Shown here piece by piece: positions 33,723 through 44,310 of a DNA stretch of 64,000 nucleotides. The translations under genes and the position numbers were made by a program. Under the pieces are notes generated by a model that searched no databases, was not told where the DNA came from, and saw nothing but the letters and a program-made list of their open reading frames with translations. The stretch's first letter is position 1, and the number at the start of each line of letters is the position of its first letter. The stretch comes from Talinum fruticosum. Taxonomy: Eukaryota; Streptophyta; Magnoliopsida; Caryophyllales; Talinaceae. The stretch is from contig JAITYX010000016.1 of NCBI GenBank assembly GCA_021018815.1, positions 3,301,001-3,365,000 of the forward strand, in the 5' to 3' direction.

Positions 33723-36257
33723 GATCGCCTGAGGTCTTGTGGAGTGGACGTGAACAGCGTATAACTTGAAATCGCCCCCAAAAGTACAACATGTCATGTG
33801 GATAAGGTTTTAATGCCACGCAATATATAGGGAATGGTCTTGCTATTTTTCTTTTCTTTTCTTTAATTTTTATTTTTTGAGGTCTATAATTATTTTTAAC
33901 TGGAGCCAAACTGCTTTGTATAAATTGGACTTTCTTCTTACCAGATTTCTTTTTATTTATAAAATTCAAATTTAAAATTTTATATATTAAAATAAATATA
34001 AAATTACTTAGATTAATTTGACTTGATTTAGTAAATAGCTTTATTTTTTTAATCATCGATAAGTGGCAATATTAATTAATCATTGGATAATACTATTTTT
34101 GCATTTAGAAAATTGGATGTTGGGACAATTAAACGAAAATAAGTCATTCCTTTTTTTTTTTTGTCGTAAACAATATGATTTTTGGGGTATTTTTTCTGTT
34201 AAATTAAAAATAAGTTTGACCGCCTTTGACTCACGCGAAAGCAGAAATAGACATTACTTTTGATCACTTTAATGACAGATTTACTAAATTTGGTAGTTTC
34301 TACTTTTAATTTGGTTGAAAGAGTGATTCTATTCACTTTGGGGGATTTAACTTGTATAAGAAGAGGGAAAAATTAGTACATAAAGTATGACCTATTTGCT
34401 AGATTTTAAAAGAAGTCAAATAAATACAATGAGTCATAATTCACGTCTACCAAATTAACTTTCCAAGTGAGTCAAATGTGGTTAAACTCGATAGTAATTT
34501 GACAAAAAAATACCCCTAAATATCATATTGTCCTTGTCCAAAAAAAAAAGAATAAATTGTTTTCATCCAATTGTACCAAAGTAAATATATTTTCATCCTA
34601 TTTCCCCTTTTTCCAATCATTATATATCATGTTTTTAATGTCTTAAAGTTAAAAGAACTCTTTTTTATTCTTCACAAAGAAAATGGTACTATTTTTTAAA
34701 AAAAGTTAACTCCTCATGTCATATAAAATGCAAAATTATTATATATAGTAAGAGCATTTGCATTATAAGGGTTAATTTTATGCTCACCTAATGAAAGCAT
34801 ACGAGTATCACATCACTCAAAAACATATTTTTTTATCTTTTAAATTTTACTTCTACAATGTAAGACTCACCAAATAAAATATTGTCTTGAACCTATAATA
34901 TAATATATAATTTTTTTAATTAAAAAAAGTAAACAAAAAAACAAATTAAAAATATCCACGTAACCCAAGACAATAGAGGAGGTGGCCCTATGTCAAGGGC
35001 CTTTACGTGCGCCCCCTTCCCAAACTCACCCACCGTGCAAAGGAAAGGTCACGTGGAGCCTGCCACATCACTTATGTGGGAAGCGCACATCATGTGCTGT
35101 AGAAGTTTTGATACACGCTTATCTATTCTTTTTAATTAATGAAAATGCACTTCTTCGAAGGATGATTTATATAATTTTTTTTCTTTTAAAATATTTTTAT
35201 TTTTTATTTTTCAACTATCATAATTTTTTCTATTTTTATTTGTAAACAGATTACTACAACAAAAAAAAGACCAAAAGTGATGTTTTTATCATGGCTTGAA
35301 CCGCCAAATGTGTATAAGCGTAACTTATCTTAATGATGTGTTTGATATGTGGTAATAGATAAATGAAAATGAAAATATGAGATGAGATAATATATTTTTG
35401 ATATTTAATATACAAAAATGAGAATAAAAATCCTCTATTATTAAAAGCAATTCATATGTAGAAAGTATGAATTCTAATTGAGAATTCAATTATAACTTTT
35501 AAATACCAATATTAATTTATTCTCGATCATGTCTTACATATCAATATAGAATTATAATGTTAAGTTATTTTCATTTTAAACTAATAATAAAGGAAATTCA
35601 TAAATCATTTTTCATTTCTAAAAATAAATTTTTATTAATTATCCCCCTTTTTTCCACTTCTCTTCTCTCCCTTCATCCTCTCTAAACTTTAATTTTATAA
35701 CCATTATTTTCTTTTTTTTTTTAATATTGTTGCCATTACTATTAGCCTAATTCTGTAAGCCTCTTTTTACTTCAATGTGTTCAATTAAATCAAGATCTAA
35801 ATGTATTATTATTTTCTTCCTAATAAATGTTCTCTTCTTTTTGTGAGAGTTTGAATTTGTTTCCTTCCTGTGAGAGTGAGAGTCTTGTTTTTCACCTTTG
35901 TGATTAATTTCTCTTGCCAATACGTACAAGTTTTATTAAGGTTATTTATTTATTTCTCTTGCCAATACGTACAAGTTTTATTAAGGTTATTTATTTGATT
36001 GGAGAGTATATTTTTGATGTTTTTATCTTCATTTATTTTGATTAAGAATGATTTAATAATAAAATTTTATGACTTCGATCAAAGTGATGTTTCATTCGAG
36101 TTGAATCTATCATATTATATAGAAATTTTTCTATAAAATTTTATAATATCTCGCCAACGTTCGAAGTCGGAAAACATGACTTCTTGTCAAATTTATTCTT
36201 ATTAAAAAATTTGTCTTTACTATATTATATGACGTTTTATTAGAAAAATTTTCTTTC
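33723..36257. other. Intergenic between divergent CLC-e and PPR genes
   Basis: AT-rich DNA without a supported gene. A possible MITE lies at about 34750-35157: ends AGAGCATTTGCATT and, in reverse complement, AAGTGCATTTTCATT. A 45-bp unit (CTCTTGCCAATACGTACAAG...) is tandemly duplicated at about 35911-36000. Confidence 0.5.
35911..36000. repeat. 45-bp tandem duplication
   Basis: CTCTTGCCAATACGTACAAG starts at 35911 and again at 35956; the two units are near-identical, including GGTTATTTATTT. Confidence 0.85.
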
Positions 36258-36267
36258 TATATATAAA
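36258..36267 (+). promoter_or_regulatory. TATA box of the PPR gene
   Basis: TATATATAAA lies 84 bases before the ATG at 36351. This would place the transcription start near 36290-36300 and leave a leader of about 55 nt. Confidence 0.5.
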
Positions 36268-36350
36268 AAATGAATTCTTATTCCCAATCGTGTTCTATGC
36301 ATAGAGAAGTTGTTTAGCGGTTAGCCCAAAGTGTGAGAAATGTAAGAAAG

Positions 36351-38603
36351 ATGCGACTGCAGAAGTGCTTGATCCATTCTCTCTCCTCCGCTTCCGCCGG
36401 CGACGCCTCCCTGGCCGGCAAAGCCATCACCTACCTCCGCCGCCATCCCAATATGCTCCCTCACCTTGTTCCTCAATTCACCCCCAATGCTGCCTCATTC
36501 CTTCTCCTCAACTCCCAATCCGACAAAAGCCTAACCCTAAAATTCCTCGACTGGGCTCGCTCTCGCCCCTTCTTCGACCCCCGCTGCAAATGCTTCGCTC
36601 TCCATATTCTCACCAACTTCAAGCTCTACAAGACTGCTCAGTCTATCGCCGAAGAACTCGCCGGAGAACTCGCCGCCAAGGATGTCTCCGGCCGGGTAGT
36701 CTTCGATTATCTCAAGGACTCTTATCAGATGTTCGATTCCAGCTCTGGCGTCTTCGATTTGATGGTAAAGTCGTATTCTAACTTGAGGATGGTTGATAAG
36801 GCTTTGAATACTATTAGATTGGCCAAAGATCATGGCTTTATGCCCGGTGTTTTGTCATATAATTCTGTTCTTGATGCGATTATCCGGTCTCAGGGTCCGG
36901 TGAAGTTGGCTCAGGAGTTGCTCCGTGAGATGAGAGAGATTGGGGTTTCTCCCAATGTCTTTACTTATAACATTTTGATACGGGGGTTTTGTGGCGCAGG
37001 GGAGTTGGGCAAGGGTTTGGAGTTTTTCCGTGAAATGGAGAGGAATGGGTGTTTGCCCAATGTGGTTTCTTATAATACTCTTATGGATGCTTACTTCAAA
37101 GTGGGTAGGGCTAATGACGCGATGGCTTTGTTCAATTTGATGAGGTCTAAGTCTACGGAACCAAATTTAATTACATATAATGTTATAATTAACGGGTTGT
37201 GTCGAGAGGGGAGGATGAAGGAAGCAAGTGACTTGGTTCAGGAGATGTACTGGAAGGGCCTTAAACCCGATGAAGTGACTTTCAATACTCTTGTAAATGG
37301 TTATTGCAAGGAAGGTAACTTTCATCAAGCTCTGATTTTGCATGGGGAGATGGTAAAAAATGGCTTGTCTCCCAATGTCATCACTTATACATCTTTGATT
37401 AATTGCATGTGTAAGTCTGGTAATTTGAATCGTGCAATGGAATTCTTGGATCAAATGGGCATTAGAGGGCTTCATCCTAATGAAAGAACCTATACAACAT
37501 TAATTGATGGTTTTTCCCAGCAGGGTTTACTGAATGAAGCTTATCGTTTGTTGAATGAAATGGTAGGTAGTGGATTTGCACCTTCTGTAGTGACCCACAA
37601 TGCACTCATCAAGGGGCATTGTGTTGTGGGCAAGATGGAGGAAGCCATGGGCCTAATTCAGGACATGAGGGAGAAAGGCTTGACCCCAGATGTAGTGACT
37701 TATAGTACGATAATATCTGGATTTTGCAAGAACCAAGACTTAGATCAAGCATTCTGGATGAAGCAAGAGATGTTTGAACGGCGTATTTTGCCAGATGCTG
37801 TAACCTATTCATCCCTTATAAAGGGGTTATGCGAACAGAATCGGCTTAAGGAAGCATGTAACCTTTTTGAAGAGATGCTACATGTGGGTTTGTCACCCGA
37901 TGAAGTTACATATACAACACTTATAAATGCATACTGTACAGAAGGGAATATCGAGCAGGCTTTTCATCTTCATGATGAGATGGTACGGAATGGTCTCCTT
38001 CCTGATATAGTCACTTACAATGTGCTTATTAATGGGCTTAATAGACAAGCTCGGACAAAGGAAGCAAAACGTCTTTTGCTGAAGTTGTTTTATGAGGATT
38101 CTGTCCCAAGTAGCATCACATATGATAAACTGATAGAGAGTTGCAGTCACATTGAGTTTAAGAGTGGAGTAGCTCTGTTGAAGGGATTTTGCATGAAAGG
38201 ATTAATGAATGAGGCAGATAGAGTCTTTGATTCCATGTTTCAGACAAATCAGAAACCTACAGAAGCAGTTTATAACATCCTTATACATGGGCATTCAAAG
38301 TGTGGGAATTTGCACAAGGCATATAAGTTATACGAGGAAATGGTGCATTCTGGTTTCATTCCTCATACAGTTACAGTCATTGCCTTGATCAAAGCACTTT
38401 TCAGAGAAGAAATGAACAAGGAGCTGGGAGAAGTCTTGGAACATGTCTTGAGAAGCTGTAAGCTTACTGATGCAGAGCTTGCCAAGGTCCTCGTTGAAGT
38501 GAATAACAAAGAAGGCAACATGGAGGCAGTTTTTAATGTGCTTACTGAGATGGCCAAGGATGGCCTGCTTCCAAACAGTGGTAGGAGTGCTGGTTATGCA
38601 TGA
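36351..38603 (+). CDS. EMB2745: P-class pentatricopeptide repeat protein, EMB2745-like
   Basis: An intronless organelle RNA-binding protein of 750 aa. P-class PPRs bind organelle transcripts, one base per repeat, to stabilise them or aid splicing. The Arabidopsis relative I recognise (At5g39710) is required for embryo development. The frame extends six codons upstream to a GTG; the true ATG is MRLQKCLIHSLSS, which looks like an organelle-targeting start rich in Arg, Leu and Ser. From about residue 145, some 17 repeats follow, mostly of exactly 35 residues (VFTYNILIRGFC, VVSYNTLMDAYF, LITYNVIINGLC, EVTFNTLVNGYC and so on). One repeat near residue 600 is longer, about 50 residues. No E, DYW or SMR domain is present. 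The frame is intact over 2.25 kb. Confidence 0.92.
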   Translation: MRLQKCLIHSLSSASAGDASLAGKAITYLRRHPNMLPHLVPQFTPNAASFLLLNSQSDKSLTLKFLDWARSRPFFDPRCKCFALHILTNFKLYKTAQSIAEELAGELAAKDVSGRVVFDYLKDSYQMFDSSSGVFDLMVKSYSNLRMVDKALNTIRLAKDHGFMPGVLSYNSVLDAIIRSQGPVKLAQELLREMREIGVSPNVFTYNILIRGFCGAGELGKGLEFFREMERNGCLPNVVSYNTLMDAYFKVGRANDAMALFNLMRSKSTEPNLITYNVIINGLCREGRMKEASDLVQEMYWKGLKPDEVTFNTLVNGYCKEGNFHQALILHGEMVKNGLSPNVITYTSLINCMCKSGNLNRAMEFLDQMGIRGLHPNERTYTTLIDGFSQQGLLNEAYRLLNEMVGSGFAPSVVTHNALIKGHCVVGKMEEAMGLIQDMREKGLTPDVVTYSTIISGFCKNQDLDQAFWMKQEMFERRILPDAVTYSSLIKGLCEQNRLKEACNLFEEMLHVGLSPDEVTYTTLINAYCTEGNIEQAFHLHDEMVRNGLLPDIVTYNVLINGLNRQARTKEAKRLLLKLFYEDSVPSSITYDKLIESCSHIEFKSGVALLKGFCMKGLMNEADRVFDSMFQTNQKPTEAVYNILIHGHSKCGNLHKAYKLYEEMVHSGFIPHTVTVIALIKALFREEMNKELGEVLEHVLRSCKLTDAELAKVLVEVNNKEGNMEAVFNVLTEMAKDGLLPNSGRSAGYA

Positions 38604-40083
38604 TGAGTTCATCGGGCATCAGCATTTGGTTGCATCAGTAATGCTACTGTCTCCTTCATTTACATTGGAAAATGTGGGGAGTCTAATACTCCAGTGGTGT
38701 GATACAACTGCAACGACTTCTATGGTGAATCCATGGGGTCGATTCATATGTAGACAGCTTACACCGACTTGCAAAGGGGTCGATTCCCTGGAGACCCACA
38801 TAAGAATTTGTAGAAAATGTTTGTCAAGAAAATGAGAAAATTGCTACCTGAGAGATTCAAACACTTGCAGGATACCCCATGTACTAAGCATACCCACACT
38901 TTAGACGGTCCAATTGGAATGCTCATGTTATGAGCCCTTTGAGACAAGGTTTCTTGTATTGAAGGATCTATTTTCACGTCGAATGTGCTGCTGTGGCATG
39001 TGAAGTTATTGTAAACTGTTCCCTACTATTTATGGGGACGGGGTGTGTATGCTGATCCCACATTGAATCTTTTGGAGCTGACAGACACCACCTCCTCTCT
39101 GCGGGGCACAAACTCAGATGAAAAAGAAAGTAAGTAAATTATGATTGTTTTATGTTGCATTCCTTCTAAGTTCATGCTTTACTATGTTTTATTGTTTTGC
39201 TCTCAAACCTAGTATTTGATGATTATAATTCCAGGTGATTCTCGCCTTTTTAAGCCAATATATTTACTTTTTGTAACCTGTTTATTTTCAAAGATACTAG
39301 TGAAAATAAGCTCTGTCAAGTGTCAACTTCTACAAATGCTCAAATATGTTGAATAAGTGGGTGAAAATTACCCAAATATGTAAGCAGAAAGAATGAATTA
39401 CATAGCTGTAGATAATATAGCTTTGGGGTTTCATGTTTTTTAGCACATGCTTTTATCTAAATGGCTGTTATAGCTTTTATAATAGATGGGATCATTTCAA
39501 TCTCCTACGGCAAATCTTGAAGTTACATAATAGATCGGATCATTTCAATCTCCTTCTACGGAAAATCTTGAAGTTTTCATTTATCTAACTTTGTAGTGCA
39601 TATGATCCTTGTAGCATTACATGACCATATGATCCGTAAATTGTACCCTTTGATGAAGTTTTTGTGTTCAATCAACTTCTTGTTGATGTATGCTACTTTA
39701 TTTGATACTTGCGATGAGATGACATATCGGACATCATTATTTGCTTAAATCGTTGAGAAGTCGTACACGGCTAGGGATCACATTAGCAACCATTGCAATG
39801 ATCCTTATTTCCATTTTTCGTTTTGCCAGGAAATTTTCCTTCAAGCTGAATGAAGGTGAGCTCTTCGTTTCAACAAGAACACTAGGATGCAAGTTTGCAG
39901 GCCGATTCTCGATTGTGTTGAAATATTCAAATTCCTAATCATACATTCATATGTTAGGATGGGTCCTTGTATTTTTGACATATCCATGTTCTTTTCTAGA
40001 AAGCAATTTTGTGTTTTTAATTCTGCAATTTGCTCCATTTATCAACAATTATTTGAGTAATTTTGCGAGGTTTAAAGCCAATG

Positions 40084-40175
40084 CTTTTAAACTCACTGGA
40101 AGGCTTTTCATGCAGAATACTTTTAAACTCACTGGAAGACTTTTCATGCAGAATGCTTTTAAACTCACTGCAACT
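40084..40175 (+). repeat. 36-bp tandem repeat, 2.6 copies
   Basis: CTTTTAAACTCACTGGAAGG begins at 40084, 40120 and 40156. Because 36 is a multiple of three, one frame reads the 12-residue unit FKLTGRLFMQN(T/A) repeatedly. No gene context supports translation. Confidence 0.85.
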
Positions 40176-41941
40176 TAGTTCAGCTGTGAACCATTTGGAT
40201 TGCCTATAGCCTCTAGGCTTAAGATACTAATCTTTTTTTTCATCAATTAAGATACTAATTTTGAGAATAAAGAAGATTGCTTCATAATAATATTGGGCTC
40301 TTGTGGTAGTGTAAAGATTTTTCTATATATCTTTTTGGATTATTAGGCTTCGGTGGTTTACATCTAAAACAATGCCAGAAAAGGGGGAGGGGAGGGGGAG
40401 GTGGAAGGAACTTACCCCACATAATGACATTTTACAATCACATCCCTCAACCACTTTGTTCCACAAGTAAAACTTTGTGCTATCCCTTCTACCCAAAAAA
40501 GAAAAAAAAAGGAAATCATGGTGAGATCTTCATGGACCATATCAAATTCCCATGCAAACTAACATGTGACCCGACCATGTTTCCCCGTGCCTAATGGCTT
40601 GGTCAGCTCACCCAAAAATTCATGTGCAGCTTATAGCAATGGCAGGAGAAAGCAAATGACCAAGTTTCCCAAGCTTCCTCTACCATTCAAGAGTAAAAGC
40701 GATAACAAAAGAAGATTCATAAGGTGTTAGTTACAGGTTTTTCGAAGAGTCCTGGCCTCTGATCAGGACTTGGTTACAAAGTTCAATACACAAGATTGTC
40801 ATCACCTATGCATTTACCATAAAATAGATCCCACACTTTGACAAGTCATGTATGAAGTGTTTCAGCCTTTTGATGTTCCAATTAAGGTTCATTGGAATCA
40901 AACTTTGCACAAATTTGCCATCGCCAGAAAGATTTGCAAGGTGAAGTCATAAGCTCCAAGTTTTGACATGAAGTGTAAAGTTGTCCAAGAACTACAAGCT
41001 CTGGCTATGGGGACATAACTTAGAGCATCGACTTTGTGGGGTAGTCAAGAGTCAAGACTGATCACTGATGTCTTCTGCATGGGATACTATTCAAGTCCCG
41101 ATTGAAACTTTAATAAACAAGGGAACTCGGGTTTTTTTTTTGGGGGAGCTTCAAGCTTTGTGCCTAAATGACACTAGATGCCACTGTGTTCTTAATCTTT
41201 GCACGGGTGATCTTCAAGCCAACTACGAGGTCTATACAAAAGATTAGGAACTTAATGGTTCCATTTCCATTTAACTTTTTAACACAGGTTCCTACTGACA
41301 ACCTTAACAACAGTATAACACCATAAGGCATGAACAAGGGACTTTATCAACACCAATATCACATCTTGAGCCAACTCCATGGGTTGTAACTCAAAAGCCT
41401 ATAGGATAAAGCTCAAGGATTTCCTAACCATGGTAAAGACTCCTAGAAGATTTAGCTATTGCCAAATATGAGAGCAAGCAAACTCGGCCATCAGCATCTA
41501 GGAACAATAAAGCTCATAGCTTTTCCTACCTGTGGCCAGGATCCCTAAAAGATTTGGCCATTGCCAAAATCTACAAACAAAAAAACCCTATCTCCACAAT
41601 CAATAAAACAACAAATTCAATCACAAAGATAAAGTGATCGCCCTCACACTCTGCACGGGCTTGCAATTTGGAAAGTTTGAGGCGTAATGGATAAAGAATC
41701 TGCCAGTCTCAACAAGCTGGTAAGATACATCCAAGAGTAAGGTAGGAATTCATTTCAACTCAAAGAATGGCAACTCAATATCTTGGCAGTCAAATCAGCG
41801 GTTCACACTGTTAAGTTGCTATTTATACTTGTGCTGATGAGATCATGTGGTGGAACAATGAAACAACAAACATCCATGAAGCACGTAAGGAGATACAATA
41901 GATTTGGCACAATGCAAGTCTCCAAAATAAGAAAACTCATA

Positions 41942-42268
41942 TTCCCACATCAGAACATGTTACATTTTTCATAAACCATATCTATCATATTTGTTTTCTT
42001 CTCAAAGTAGATAAACATGTCAATGCACATAAGATTCGAATATGAGGAAAATCTACACTTGAAAATGCCGAATGCATTAGCTTGGCAACTGATCTTGGGG
42101 AAGAACCCCACATCAGAACATGTTACATTTTTCCTAAACTATATCTATCATATTTGTTTTCTTCTCACAAAGTAGATAAACATTTCAATACACATAAGAT
42201 TCAACTGTGAGGAAAATCTACACTTGAAGATGCCAAATGCCCTGGCTTAGCGACTGATCTTTGGGAAG
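41942..42268. repeat. 163-bp tandem duplication
   Basis: CCACATCAGAACATGTTACA begins at 41945 and 42108. The two units run on in parallel through ATATCTATCATATTTG and GAGGAAAATCTACACTTG to GAAGAAC, with about 10% differences. It lies just downstream of the transposase-derived gene and may be in its 3' UTR. Confidence 0.8.
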
Positions 42269-42392
42269 AACTCATCTAGTCCAAGGCGTGTAAAACTAAC
42301 AACTTTAACTATCCGGACTAGCAAATCATTACTATTACTATTAGGTAGAAACCAAAAGTAGCCAACCTCTTAGGGAAGGAGAGCTCTATATA

Positions 42393-43760
42393 TCATCTTG
42401 ATGAAAGACGCTGATGTAGGTCATCAGCCAAAGTCTGCCTCAAATTTTCACCATAATAGTAGAAAGATCTTTCACTCTCGAGCACCCTAGGAGGAGGTCC
42501 ACTCTCCTCAGGCTCCTTCCAAAGTGGGGGCTCGGGTTCCCTGGCAATCTGACATAAGTTATGCAACACACAACAAGCCACAATAGTCTGAGGAGCATGA
42601 TGCAAACCCACATTCAAATTCTGCAAAATCTTCCATCTCCCCTTAAGCAACCCAATAGCCTCCACAACAGTGGATCGCCCCTTCATCAGGGCAGCATCGA
42701 ATGTATTCTGGGCAGGCGTTCCTCGCCCATTCCCTGAAAAAGGCGTCAACAAGAATGACAACAAGGGGAAACACCAGTCCCCAACAAGGTAAGGCCTAAC
42801 AGGGTGACCCCTCACGTTGACAACCTTATCCCAAACAACATCCCCGGACATGAGCTTATGGTAAAGCACACTATCCCTAAAATGGGTGGCATCATCAACA
42901 CCCCCAGGTGCCTTAACACAAACATCCCAAAACACCTTCTTATGATCAGCCACCACCTGCAGCTGAATAGCCGGATACCCAAATCGACAAACATACGACG
43001 AAGGATCACTAACATCACTAGGAAGCCGTCTTAATCGAACCGGGGTGGAATCAATCGCCCCACAAAGGTTAGGCAAAGAGGTGAGCTCCTCAAAAGCCTG
43101 GGTAGTTTCATGGAGTCTTCTTCTCCCAGCAGGGATCTTGATGAATTCAGGGTATAACTTTGTCGCTAGCAAACGAGTAACCATGTTAGTGATCTTAGAC
43201 ACAAGATATGGGTCAAGCTTGTGACGACGAGCTAGGGTTTTCGCGGAGAGCCCATGAGAGAGACGAGAAAGCACCATGGCAACAGCATAATCAGGGGGCA
43301 GAGAAAGATTGGATTGAGCGATATGGGGCTTGAGCTTGTCAACAACGGTGGTGAAAACCGGGTACGAAAGGCCATATGAGGACCTCCAATGGGCGTCCCG
43401 AGAAGGAGGGTCGAGGGACCAGATGAGGTCAGTAGAGAGGGCGCGGAAGGCGGAGAGAGAGTGGTCGGAGGGCGAGGAGGGAGAAGAAGAGGAGGAAGAA
43501 GAAGAGGGAGAAGAAGGGGAGGAGAGAGAGGAGCGTTTAGGCCGAGAGGACGCGACGAACGAGAGAACGGAGGCGATGGTGAAGAAAAGGAGAGGGGCGG
43601 CGGAGGAGGAGGTGAGGAGAGAGGAAGGAGAGGTGGTGGAGGTGGGAAGAGAGGCGGAGGAGGTGGCGCCGGCGTCGGAGGAGAAGAGCGACGATGTTGG
43701 GTCGAGGTGGTTTTGTAGGTGGAGCAGGTTTGACAGCATCACCAGAAACGACTGATCCAT
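42393..43760 (-). CDS. Domesticated PIF/Harbinger transposase (ALP1/HARBI1-like)
   Basis: A 455-residue intronless protein with the DDE_Tnp_4 nuclease fold of Harbinger transposases. Plant members such as ALP1 have become host genes, some working with Polycomb PRC2 (established for ALP1). Residues 1-100 are Ser/Pro-rich with a hydrophobic stretch near 55-71. The helical region 125-215 is HTH-like (YAVAMVLSRLSHGLSAKTLARRH). The catalytic triad appears intact: D237 in GAIDSTP, D328 in LVGDWCFP, E367 in STVVEAIGLLKGRW. No terminal inverted repeats or partner Myb-like gene flank it, and the frame is clean, which supports domestication rather than an active element. I recall Arabidopsis At3g19120 as a close match. 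It is divergent from ZOP1 with about 550 bp between the starts. The function here is unknown. Confidence 0.88.
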   Translation of the reverse strand: MDQSFLVMLSNLLHLQNHLDPTSSLFSSDAGATSSASLPTSTTSPSSLLTSSSAAPLLFFTIASVLSFVASSRPKRSSLSSPSSPSSSSSSSSPSSPSDHSLSAFRALSTDLIWSLDPPSRDAHWRSSYGLSYPVFTTVVDKLKPHIAQSNLSLPPDYAVAMVLSRLSHGLSAKTLARRHKLDPYLVSKITNMVTRLLATKLYPEFIKIPAGRRRLHETTQAFEELTSLPNLCGAIDSTPVRLRRLPSDVSDPSSYVCRFGYPAIQLQVVADHKKVFWDVCVKAPGGVDDATHFRDSVLYHKLMSGDVVWDKVVNVRGHPVRPYLVGDWCFPLLSFLLTPFSGNGRGTPAQNTFDAALMKGRSTVVEAIGLLKGRWKILQNLNVGLHHAPQTIVACCVLHNLCQIAREPEPPLWKEPEESGPPPRVLESERSFYYYGENLRQTLADDLHQRLSSR

Positions 43761-44310
43761 CTCTCTCTTTCTCTCTCCTTTCTCTCTCTACTCAGATCTT
43801 CGCCGGATATCGGAGCCAAGTTTCTCATTCACCGGCGAATAAGCCGCCGCCGGCGTTCAAACGAGGGTTTTCACAGAGAGAGAGATAGAAAGAGAGCGCG
43901 AGAGAGAGAAGAGGGGGAGATCTGAGTAGTGAACACTCCGTAGTCATTGAGGGAAGATTATACGACGACGTTCGCTTTGACTTTTAGCTGGACTGTATAT
44001 AATACGACGCCGTATTACACTGCGCCCAAATCACAACATAAATCAACATGAAATTGAAATTGGAAAAATTTCCGGACAAATCTCAGCAGCTTCTCAAATT
44101 GAAGACTCTCTCACGGGTCAGGCCTTCCCACCTACCGAACCGAATCGACCCGGAATCACGAACTCCAGAGGAGAGAGACAGAGAGAATTTGGTTTGGGGT
44201 TTAGGGTTGCTGGGATAATATTTCAATTTGGCAATCAAATTGGGAGAAGTTTGATAGAAATTTCGAGCTCTTTTTCTCGGTTTTCCTACTGTATCCAACT
44301 TGAAGTAGCC
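43761..44310. promoter_or_regulatory. Bidirectional promoter between the Harbinger-derived gene and ZOP1
   Basis: The two ATGs are 550 bp apart and point away from each other. CT/GA-rich leaders lie on both sides (43762-43790 and 43877-43920). A TATA-like GTATATAATA at about 43995-44004 overlaps a perfect 7-bp inverted repeat, TAATACG-ACGC-CGTATTA, at 44000-44017. ACGACGTTCG lies at about 43964. Confidence 0.5.

Larger units (their letters stand above)
38604..42392. other. Intergenic between convergent PPR and Harbinger-derived genes, with several tandem repeats
   Basis: The PPR 3' UTR comes first. A 48-bp duplication lies at about 39483-39580 (unit TAGAT(G/C)GGATCATTTCAATC). A 36-bp unit repeats 2.6 times at 40084-40175. 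A degenerate unit of about 100 bp recurs at about 41407-41480 and 41509-41580 (AAAGCTCA...AGATTT(A/G)GC(T/C)ATTGCC). A 163-bp duplication lies at 41942-42268. I see no supported gene. Confidence 0.6.

Noticed and set aside
33723..33797. 25-codon upstream extension of the CLC-e first exon (MTCCTFGGDF...)
   Set aside because: The MERFPSPGG start gives a better transit-peptide-like N-terminus; the extension lies in the probable leader. It remains possible.
34750..35157. Possible MITE with GAGCATTTGCATT-like ends
   Set aside because: The inverted ends match over only about a dozen bases with mismatches and no duplication was found; mentioned under the intergenic entry only.
36333..36350. Six-codon upstream extension of the PPR frame
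   Set aside because: It starts with GTG; the first ATG is at 36351.
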